Shown in pieces: positions 9,810 through 20,700 of a stretch of 60,000 nt of DNA (positions within the stretch are counted from its first letter, which is position 1; each line of letters opens with the position of its first letter). The stretch is from NCBI RefSeq assembly GCF_008831285.2, contig NC_045138.2, positions 19,379,934-19,439,933 of the forward strand, in the 5' to 3' direction. The position numbers and the translations under genes are program-made. The notes under the pieces were generated by a model. The model did no database searches. It had not been told where the DNA came from and saw nothing but the letters and a program-made list of their open reading frames with translations. Origin of the DNA: Nymphaea colorata (Eukaryota; Streptophyta; Magnoliopsida; Nymphaeales; Nymphaeaceae).

Positions 9810-11980
9810 TGCCAATCACCGGTTATTTTCTTTAAAATCAAATAGTGGTTGGTAAGCAGTCATTCGGGTGAGAGGGAGACTGATTGTATCACTCGAATGA
9901 AGGTCGAAGCCTTTCTCCTGCCTCATTCTCCCATAATAAAGGACTGCTTTAGATGTCTCAAGATGAAAATTTGGTAGGCAGTCATTGGGTGATTCAAATT
10001 TCATAAGTGTCTCCGATTATTTTCTCTAGTGTGTCAGGCTGCCATTGCAATGCCAAGAGGTTAGCATGATCAGAGATCTGGTATTACTTAACCAGTTATC
10101 CAATGTGGGAACCCAACCCGACCCGCTTTGATATCATTACCGGCCAGGTAGAACTTCGAATTGGGACCCGGTCCATTAAGAGCCGTGGGACCCACGCAGG
10201 ACGGAAAAAGCAAGGCTTGAGAAAACATATAGTGAATAAAAAAATTCTCAAATAACAAAAAGAATGCTTGGTCGGCAAGGCTGGCTTTTTCCAGCCACCC
10301 ACCACTTATAAAATGGACCGGGTAGACCCCCAAGTGGGCCGGGTCCTGGCCGCTCATTTGGACCGGCTTGGCCGGGCCATGGTTTAGGCAGCTGATCGGG
10401 TCAAAACCGGCACTGCCCATTTGGGGACCCAATCTGCTTTAGGACTATGTTTCCACTGACGTAAACACTTTGGATTCATTGCCTCCTTGCGCTCGGAGTC
10501 ACATCTCGTAATCGGATTTGGTTTCAGCTACTGAATTTGGATCTGATTCAGAATTCATGAAAAAAACCGGGTTTTAAAATTTCTCCTCTATTGACACCTC
10601 ATGATGCCAAATCCAATTACGCACGATTACAAAATTCCTACATCCAGCCCATTGCTTTCGTATATTTGTCGTGTTCCTAGTGCAGTTAGTCGAGCAAGGG
10701 TCAAATGAGGTGCATTTTTTGTTCGATTCTTGTGAGTATTATTCTTTTGCGTGACATTGAGATACCTCCCACCCCATCTGAGATCCAAATCCAGGCTTCT
10801 CAATTTGATTTTAATTCAAATCTGAGTCTAATCCAACTAAAGAATGGAGATTCTGGCTGACCTCGATCCGGATCTTGCAAATCTGAAAAACCTGTGGCTG
10901 GAATGGTCAGCCGGATCCTAATCATCAGATCCATCCACCACCTCCCCCCACCGCCCCATACAAAGTTTAAAGATGAAAAAGCAGTGAGACGTAGGGTCCA
11001 TTTTCACACCGCCCACGTCCGACTCCTACCTTTCCAACTCTTCGAGTTTTGACTCTTTGAAATGACCGAAATACCCTTAAATCCGATTCTTAATCTCTGA
11101 TCAATGAGTTCGGTAGGTTTACGCGAAAGCGAGTTAAATTGGATAAACCTGACCACATATGGGAGAAACCTGGCCAATTGGGCTCGAGTTGACCTTCTTC
11201 GGGCTCGCTTAAGCTCGGCCCAAGGTTCAAAAACCACAGCTTAGGTCAAAACGAGGCTGAACTCGGCTCGAGTCCTGAAGACTTATTTTCTACTGAAGTG
11301 AAGGGCAGTAGTGTAAATTACTCCTTTTAAGTTTCCATGAACGCTAATGATGCGTATCATTACAGAAATTCATAGGTTTTAGGGGTTTTCGAGAGGTTTG
11401 GTGTAATAACTAAAATTTTGTATTTTACAATTAAGAGAGGACACCCTTTACAGAGAGACAGAGTTCTCTTAGCTCTTGTTTCAGAAACCACCTAAATATT
11501 TTTAAAATTACGAACCCACGACTCAGAGTTGTAAATTTTGTTATTAAATTCAACTACTTGGATGTGATGCAAATCGAATATCCAAAATTTATATATATTT
11601 TTCAAAAATAATATAAAATTCACGTATTTATTTTTCGTAAATGGGTTCCTAAAACCTATAACGTTATTAAGAAAACTACGGATATATGAAAAAGGAAAAT
11701 CTTGAATGTAATAAAAGAAGGAGCAAAAATGAAACAGTGAAAAAAGGGAGCGCTTTCCTGAAATATTCGTCCTAAAACCTTATGCTGCAAGAGGGCGATA
11801 AATTATGTGCCAAGTAAAAAATGTGCCATCTTGAAGCGCCAGGTCAGCGTCCTATGTGGACACCGAAAAGTTGGCAGCCCGCCTTTAACTTTTTTTTTTT
11901 TTTTTTTTTTAGTTAACCACCTGTGGTTCCTCCGCTTTTCTGAAAAATACTATATTCTTTCTTTATAGCTTCCTTTCCAG
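9810..11980. other. Intergenic DNA upstream of the myosin gene, no gene seen
   Basis: Open frames such as 10088-10432 on the minus strand have no recognisable domain and no exon partners. The 10100-10440 stretch is GC-richer and has GACCCG/GGCCGG motifs, like diverged repeat DNA. The last few hundred bases before 12000 hold a 22-base T run at about 11889 and should contain the myosin promoter. No single convincing TATA box can be chosen. Confidence 0.5.
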
Positions 11981-12064
11981 CAATACAGCAAGACAGGATA
12001 CCTCCATTTCCCGTCTGCAAGCGCTCTCCTTCAACCATTTCACGCCTCAGGCCTTCCCCCGCTG

Positions 12065-12091
12065 ATGATCGCCGGTCTGACTCGTCGTTGA
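12065..12091 (+). CDS. Upstream ORF of 8 codons in the myosin leader
   Basis: An ATG at 12065 opens the frame MIAGLTRR and stops at TGA 12089-12091, ending 15 nt before the myosin start codon. If transcription starts upstream of 12065, which is likely given the leader-like sequence, ribosomes would meet this uORF first. Whether it is translated cannot be told from sequence. Confidence 0.4.
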   Translation: MIAGLTRR

Positions 12092-12106
12092 AGCCCGTTT
12101 CCGATC

Positions 12107-15100
12107 ATGGTAGCTCTGATCGCCTGAAACAGTTGCCTCAGCCATACTGTAACTGTCAGCCAACTACTAACTGTCGGATGTTTTTCTTGAAACAGGGAAC
12201 TTCTGTTAACATAATTGTTGGGTCGCATGTCTGGACGGAGGATCCAGAAGAGGCATGGATCGAAGGAGAAGTCGTTGAAATCAAAGGCGAAGACGCCACG
12301 ATCGTCACTACGGATGGGAAGACGGTAAGCTCAACTCTGTAACGAGATAAACAGAATTGCTTCTTGGTTGAATATGGATCCACTTAAAGTGACTACAGTT
12401 GGTTTCATCATGAAATGGAATCAGATGAATCTTCAGTCTGATCATATATATGTAAAATAACAAAGCAACTCAGTTTGAAATTGATGATAAATTGAATCAG
12501 TTCCATTCTATAAAGAGAAAATATTTCCAGAGATTCAGATGGAAATTAGACTGTTTATGTTTTACTAGCTGGTGCTGATAAACTATATATATATATATAT
12601 GAGATAATCATGATCAGGAAAAGCTATATGATTATACAGGAATTAGAAACAAAAGCTTGTGGAAGTAGACTCTGGTTGAAAAGATCGAGGAGGAAATTTA
12701 TCTCTCTCTCTCTCTCTATGTGTGTGTGTGTGTGGGTGTGTGAGTGTGCGCCTGTGTGCGAGTGTCCGTGGGGAGAAAGACAGAGAAAGTACATGTAGAC
12801 AATATCCTTGCAGTTACAGATGGAAATAAAAAATTGGTGGTTGTTCTGGTTGGCAAAATTCTTACTGTACTATGAACGAATATGTGCTCAAATTGCTCCG
12901 ACAAACGAATATGGCTAATGGGAATAAGAAAAATATGTAATCCCTGTAGAAATAGAGGATGAAAAATGTTGCTGTGTGTGAGTGTGAAGATTTCTGCCCA
13001 AAATGTGCGCGATTTGCTCTTACCAGCAACATTCTTCCCATCTTCAGTGAAAAAAACAGCCATCTGAATTAATAATTTTATAAGGGTGATTGCAAACACT
13101 GAAAACTAGAGAAGAAGAATAATGCTTGGTCCAAGGAAAGCTCGTGTCCATCAGCTTCCTGGAATCAAAGAATAATTCACTTTCTCTGCAGGAGTAATGC
13201 ACGCTGTTGAATCAATTATTGCTAAAATTCTCCGAGATCGAGATGTAAACCGAGCCATGAGAGAGGGAGAGAGAGAGCATGTTTGACATCTTAAGTTATC
13301 GCAACAAAAATGAAGCACGTCGTGATAGACGGCTTCTTCTCCTTTCAGACATTTTTCGCTGAATTTTTGTGGTTCTGAAAAAATGATGCGTTGATTTAGT
13401 GTTACAGTGTCTTTCAAGAGTGTTAAGTCTTAACAAAAGATTTAAACAAGCATCTGAAGAAAACTGTACTTTATGTCTTCCAGATTGTTGCTAAAGTATC
13501 AGGCATTTACCCTAAAGACACGGAGGCACCACCAGCTGGAGTAGATGATATGACTAAGTTGGCCTATCTTCATGAACCTGGAGTTCTGCAAAACCTCTCA
13601 GCTCGATTTGCGCTAAATGAGATTTATGTGAGTGCAAAGGGATAATAGAAGCTTAAGATGCTCAACTACGGCATTATTTACACAAGGTTTTTCATGTGGT
13701 CGATGCTGAGTCTGGGAAATAATCTAAAACATGACTTGATTTTGTTTCTCTCCGTCATCTGCAGACGTACACAGGAAACATTCTAATAGCAGTCAATCCT
13801 TTTCGAAGATTGCCACACTTGTATGATGTTCATATGATGGAACAGTATAAAGGAGCTGCATTTGGGGAGCTCAGTCCACATCTTTTTGCAGTTGCAGATA
13901 CTTCATATAGGTTTGCAAAGAAGAGGAAATAATGGCCCTCGTCTTGTGGATGAAGCAGTCACTTATATGTGATTTTATTTTCTGCGCTTTCAGAGCAATG
14001 ATAAATGAAGAATTAAGCCAGTCCATACTGGTTAGTGGTGAAAGTGGAGCTGGAAAAACAGAAACAACGAAGATGCTTATGAGATATCTTGCATTCATGG
14101 GTGGGCGGTCTGGTACAGAAGGAAGAACAGTAGAACAGCAAGTTCTGGAGGTGAGTGAATTCACCTATAATAGTCTTTTTTGGAGGAATCTTTGTAAAAA
14201 CCATACCAAAGCTGCATGATATAGTCATCATGCATTGACGTTTAACAATTATAACCCTGTTTTCAGTCGAATCCTGTGTTAGAAGCATTTGGAAATTCCA
14301 AGACAGTAAAGAACAACAATTCAAGGTGAATACCTTTCCTGAATTTTATTTATAGTAAAAGCATGAAATAGGCACCAAAATTCAGAGAGATCGTGTCCTA
14401 CTCTTTACTCAGTCGCTTTGGTAAATTCGTGGAGATCCAATTTGACAAATATGGAAAGATTTCCGGAGCAGCAGTTCGCACATACCTTCTTGAGCGCTCT
14501 CGTGTCTGTCAGGTGTCCGACCCTGAGAGAAATTATCATTGCTTTTACATGCTCTGTGCTGCGCCACCTGAGGTATGATATTTCCTGATCTTTTCTTGAA
14601 TACTTGAGCTAGTCTTTTGACTTTTGAGGCAGTTGTCCTGTATCATTCGAAGAAGATGTCGCTGGCATCTCAATGAAGACTTCTGTACGAACTACATAGA
14701 TGACCGTTCAAACTAAGCTAAAATTTGTTCTCAGGATGCCAAGAAATTCAAAGTTGCAGACCCAAGAACATTCCATTATCTGAATCAAAGTAACTGCTAC
14801 GAAGTAGCAAATGTGAATGATGCCAGAGAATATCTAGAGACAAGAAATGCTATGGATGTTGTTGGAATAAGTCAAGAGGAGCAGGTAAGCATCCAATGAG
14901 TGTAAGTTTAGTTCTTTCTGTTTGAGTTCTTTTTCCAGTTTGAATATGAATTTTTACTGATCGTCTCGACCCTCAATCACCAAGCAGAAAATTAATATTT
15001 AAATTTACAGGATGCTATATTCCAAGTTGTGGCAGCAATACTTCACCTTGGAAATGTTGAATTCAAAAAAGGGAAGGAGGCTGATTCTTCTGAACTGAAA

Positions 15101-17716
15101 GATGATAAAGCAAAATACCACCTTCAAACTGCTGCAGAGCTTCTTATGTATGTTGATGAGTAAATTTTGTCATCCTCTTCATTGTGATTACGTCATTTAA
15201 TTTCATTGAAATCAAAATGAGCTATTCTTATCAGGTGTAATGTCAAGCCTCTTGAGGACTCCTTGTGTAAACGTGTGATTGTCACACCGGATGGAAATAT
15301 AACAAAACTTCTCGATCCAGATTCAGCAGCCCTAAGTCGAGATGCCTTGGCAAAGACAATCTACTCTAGGCTGTTTGACTGGTAAGTGCTAATTTCAGCT
15401 TCAGTTATAAGTTGCACTGAGATGTAAGACAAAAGCAAGACCTTTTCTAGAAGACATACTTCAGAATACCTGAGCTTTATTTACTTTCCTGAAGCATCAT
15501 GAAATTCAAGACTGTTAGGCTACGAAGCAAAAGAATGTCTATTTCGCTGCATTGCTACAGAAAGTAGAAAAAATCAACCACTGTAATGTTTCTCCCAATA
15601 GCTGAATCCCTTAGTTTCTATCAAGCAACTGTCTTCCAGTTTCTTTCCTATTTCTCCTTAAAACTTCCTTTGGTGAACATCTTCAATCGTAGAATATAAT
15701 TTTGCATAGTGATATAATAGGTTTTGCATGTAAAACAATGCAGGATTGTGGACAAGATCAACAGTTCCATAGGACAGGATCCTAATGCAGTCAATATCAT
15801 TGGAGTACTTGACATTTATGGATTTGAAAGTTTCAAGGTCAATAGGTAGGCGTTGCAAAGTTTCACTGTTTTACCCAAAAAATTGTATCCAAGTGGTAGT
15901 TTAACACCTTGCTAGTCTATTTGGTAGTTTTGAGCAGTTATGTATAAACCTTACAAATGAGAAACTGCAACAGCATTTCAATCAGGTATTTTCATAATTC
16001 TTCCACCCTCTCCCTTGAGAGCACGTTTTATGCATGCCAATCTATGTTGACAAATTATCTGCTGCAGCATGTATTTAAGATGGAGCAGGAAGAGTACACA
16101 AGGGAGGAGATTAATTGGAGTTACGTTGAGTTTGTCGACAATCAAGATGTACTAGACCTTATTGAGAAGGTACATGAATGCTGAATGTTGAATCTATGAT
16201 TTTAAATACAATATATATGTTCTTTAACTTTGTCAAAACTACAAAAGGTTAATCGTATGTTGTGTGTAAAATGCAGAAGCCAGGAGGAATAATCGCACTG
16301 CTAGATGAAGCATGGTACGCCTTTCACGTGTCTCGCATCTAAAAATGCTAATTTTTGGCAAATAGACGTTGTTTTTTTTCCAGAGGTTATATATAATGTC
16401 TTACAACCTGAATACTGGAACTGACTTAACACCGTCATATATTTGTTGCAGTATGTTCCCAAAGTCAACTCATGAAACATTTGCACAGAAGATGTATCAA
16501 ACATATAAGAATCATAAGCGCTTCAGCAAGCCAAAACTTTCACGCACTGACTTCACAATAAATCATTACGCTGGTGATGTAAGTTTCCAAATATGATACT
16601 TCCCCTGAGTAATGTCCAAATAACAATTATTTATGCAACGGTTGCTATGCTGGTGAACCGCTGTCAGGATTTCCTTAGACCCTCCAAATCTCATGCAACG
16701 TTAACAATTGGCATATATGTTTCTTCAGGTCACTTACCAGGCAGATCAGTTCCTTGACAAGAATAAGGATTACGTCGTTGCAGAGCATCAAGCCCTACTA
16801 AATAACTCAGACTGCCCTTTTGTTGCGACCCTTTTTCCCCCTTTGTCTGAGGAAACTTCAAAATCATCCAAGTTCTCCTCCATTGGTACCCGCTTCAAGG
16901 TAAATATATCCGTTAAGAACATGACACTAATTATACATTTTTGTCATTCTATCTATCCTTGATTTTCGCCCTCATCTCTCTCTTGCCTTTAACTCACGCA
17001 GCAACAACTGCAAGCTCTTATGGAGACCCTCAGTACTACTGAGCCTCATTACATCAGATGTGTCAAACCAAATACTGTTCTGAAGCCGGGCATCTTTGAA
17101 AACTTCAATGTTTTAAACCAACTACGATGTGGGGTAGGTGAAACTTGGTGCCCCTGCATCTCTTGCTAACTGCAGCTGTGCGCAATCTTGTTATACCTCC
17201 AGAAATCTTCTCACTAAAATAACTCTGACATGCCGCCAGGGAGTGCTAGAAGCAATTAGGATCAGCTGTGCAGGTTATCCAACCAAAAGAACATTTGATG
17301 AGTTCATCTATCGCTTTGGAATGCTCACTCCAGATGTTTTAGATGGGTATAATTCTTTCAACACAAGATGCTTGCTTTCTTTGTGAACAAGTTGTGTATT
17401 TTAGTTGTATATTGCTGCTTAATGGTCGTCCGATCTAATTCTTTACCTTGCTACGTACCAGCTCTGATGAGAAAACAGCATCCGCAGCCATTTGCGACAG
17501 GATGGGATTAAAGGGCTACCAGGTTAGAAGAAACCGACATTTTCTGGCTCCAACATCGAATCAAAATTCAGAACGCCATACATAGTCGACTGTGGCACTG
17601 GCCTTTCTCAAAAAGCTGCTTTCTGCCGCAGTTCCCCTTGCAATTTTTCTTGAGAATTTTGTCAATAATAAAATTTTATGACTATTATGATTCTGACTGC
17701 CATTCCGTATATACAG
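12107..17716 (+). other. Myosin XI: exons 1-19, start codon and motor domain
   Basis: Coding exons: 12107-12109, 12196-12324, 13484-13627, 13765-13910, 13994-14150, 14267-14325, 14413-14572, 14735-14884, 15011-15147, 15235-15381, 15744-15845, 15928-15985, 16068-16169, 16277-16314, 16452-16578, 16729-16899, 17002-17133, 17240-17346, 17462-17522. Intron 1 (12110-12195, 86 nt) contains a perfect TACTAAC branch-point sequence before its acceptor. The P-loop is in exon 5, switch I spans exons 6-7, switch II is in exon 11 and the actin-binding segment is in exon 17. Confidence 0.93.
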
Positions 17717-20700
17717 ATTGGCAAGACGAAGGTGTTCCTACGAGCAGGGCAGATGGCCGAACTCGACGCTAGAAGAATTGAAGTCTTGGCGAACGCTGCC
17801 AAACGCATCCAGAGACAAATAAGAACACATCTTACGCGGAGAGAGTTTATTGCCTTGCGGAAGGCATCAATTAATTTGCAGAAACTCTGGAGAGGTTTGC
17901 TTTTTCCATCTTCTCCACTGTGCCTTGTCCTAACCTTTCTGACATTCAAACTGAAGTCTTCCCACTTGAACCTTCTTTACAGCACAGCTTGCTCGGAAGC
18001 TTTATCAGTGCATGAGAGAAGAGGCAGCTTCTATTCGCATGCAGAAGCATGTGCGTGCATATATAGACAGAAAAGCTTACAAAGACCTGCAGGCGTCAGC
18101 CATTGTAATGCAAACTGGTATGCGTGCATTAGCTGCCAAGAATGAATACAGGTATAGGAGGAGAACACGCGCATCAATTGCAATACAGGTAACTAAAATG
18201 TACCTCCGAAGGGTACTTTTGTTCTATAGTAGCTTTTGACAGTTCAAAATTCAAATTTCACAAAACATCACTTCGTCCACAATAAAAAGTTCAAAATCCA
18301 AATAACTTGGTAAGGAAATTTCTCATATTTCAAGGGGCTCACTATTACATTTCTTCTTCTGTACAGACACATTGGCGCAGATTCAGCGCCCTTTCCAGTT
18401 ATAAGCAGCAAAAGAAGGCCACCATTAATCTCCAGTGTCTCTGGCGAGCACGAGTGGCAAGGAGAGAGCTTAGGAAACTCAGATTGGTCAGTTGGTCTTT
18501 CTGCTTTCAAGTGTATAACTTAGTTTCATTCTCATGTTCAGTCCAAACTCTTTGCTGCTTCGTGTTTTACGTAGGCTGCTAGAGAAACAGGAGCTCTTAA
18601 GGAAGCCAAGGACAAGCTGGAAAAGCGCGTAGAGGAGCTTACGTGGAGATTGGAGTTTGAAAAGCACGTGCGGGTAAGCTTATTCAACCTTGAAAACATG
18701 ATAAACAGTTTTGGCTGTTCGAGTTGGAAGATTAACTTAACGTGTGACCCATTCAGCTTGACCTTGAAGAGGCAAAGGCGCAGGAGATTGCAAAGCTGCA
18801 GTCTTCTCTCAGTGAAATGCAGGTTCAGCTAGATGAAGCCAATGCTGCAATAATCAAGGAGAGGGAAGCTGCCAAGATAGCAATAGCGCAGGCACCCCCA
18901 GTCATCAAAGAAGTGCCCGTCGAAGATAACACAAGAATAGAGGCATTAACTCATCGTAATGAAGAGCTCGAGGTACTTATGTCAAACATTACATTAAAAT
19001 CTCCAGATAAAGCTGTACATAAAACATTGATTAACAATACCTCGGAAGAGTTTCAGCCACTATCAAGCTATTGAAAGAATGCAAGTACCAACTAGATTGT
19101 TGTCCTAGGTGGTACCAACTGGCAACTGCTGCAGTCTATAAAGTATAGATGATAGCTCAGTTTTACTTTTTACCATCATCATCATCTTTCCCATAATACC
19201 CTATAACGCAACTCTGCAGAATGAACTGGCAAATGTTAGAGCCAAGGCAGAGGAATTTGAGAAAAGATATTGTGAAGCCCAAAATGTAAGTGAAGAAAGG
19301 CTTGTGACCATCGAGGAAATACAGGCAAAACTTCATCAGTTCCAAGAGAATGTACAGAGGTACCAAATTAGTGTGTTTCTGCGACTTGCTTTGCTGAATC
19401 TATCCTAATTCTTATGTTTTCTTCAGACTTGAAGCTGACTTGTCTAACATGGAGTCTGAAAACCAGATTCTACGTCAGGAAGCATTGGTTGCATCAACAA
19501 ACAAGGATCTCTCAGATGAAATCAAGATGTAAACTACTTTATAACTAGTATACGCAAGTTTCATCAACCAATAAGAAGGAGCTGATCAGTAAAGTGATAC
19601 ATAAGTTACACACTAAAATGTTTCAAAAATTTTTCCTTTCAGCCTCGAGGAAAAGATAGCAAAACTGGAGCAAGAAAACAAGCTGCTTCATGAACAAACA
19701 ACAACTATGCCAGCAACAATTCCCACTCCACAGCCAGAGATATCCGCTTCGCTGACTGTGACCAAGGTACATCCATTACATCCTCTTAATCTGCTTTGTA
19801 AGTGAATCTGAGTATCTGACACTTCTTCTTCTTTTCTTGCTGAAGAGGGATCAGAACTTAGAAAATGGGCATCAAGTCAAAGAAGACCACAAAGTACAAG
19901 AGGTATGTAGTTTTTCTAGTCTTAGGGTTGAGAAAAAGCATGTATGCCTGTCAGCTCTATGTCAACTTTTACAATATCTTATTGTAAGCCACACTTTCAG
20001 GAGTTGTCACTAGCATTGCTTCGATTAAGCAAACAAAAGTCGCTCACTGACAGGCAACAAGTACGTACATCAAGGGGTTACTGAACAGTTCTAGCTTCTA
20101 TATAAGATTTTGTTCAACGTACTAGCATTTACCACTTTTATTCTGTCTCTGCATAACCAGGAAAACCATGACTTGCTTATCAAATGTCTCATAGAAGATA
20201 AGAGATTTGATAAGAAGAGACCAGCTGCTGCTTGCATCATTTACAAATCATTAATTCAGTGGCGAAGCTTTGAAGCTGATAAAACCAACATATTTGACCG
20301 GATTATTCACACGATACGCTCATCTGTCGAAGCGGTAAGCATGAGACTTCCAAGTACATGCCCATTCTTCCTTACCACATTGCAAACATTGAAGTAAAGG
20401 TGACAAAAGGTTCCTGATTTTTGGTATCCAACTATGCTTTGACTTACAGAGTCAAAATAGCATCGGTGAACTCAGTTACTGGCTTTCAATGACATCCACA
20501 TTGCTATTCCTTCTGCAAAATACACTGAAAGCAAACAAGGCGCCCAGTAGGGCTTCACGTAGAGGAAAGCTAGCATCAGCTACCTTATTTGGACGAATGG
20601 CGCAGGTCAGTTACTTAACTAGTGAAAATCTTCTGCCTACAATATCATTTATAGGAAACAGTTTGTGATCAATCTAATTATGTCTTTAGGACTTCCGGTC

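Noticed and set aside
10088-10432. 114-codon minus-strand frame
   Set aside because: Its Pro/Gly content follows from GACCCG/GGCCGG repeats. It has no homology I recognise and no splicing partners.
12088-12342. An 84-codon frame running into the myosin second exon without splicing
   Set aside because: It begins with TTG, not ATG. The alternative with a spliced ATG at 12107 gives the family N-terminus exactly and has a branch point and good splice sites.
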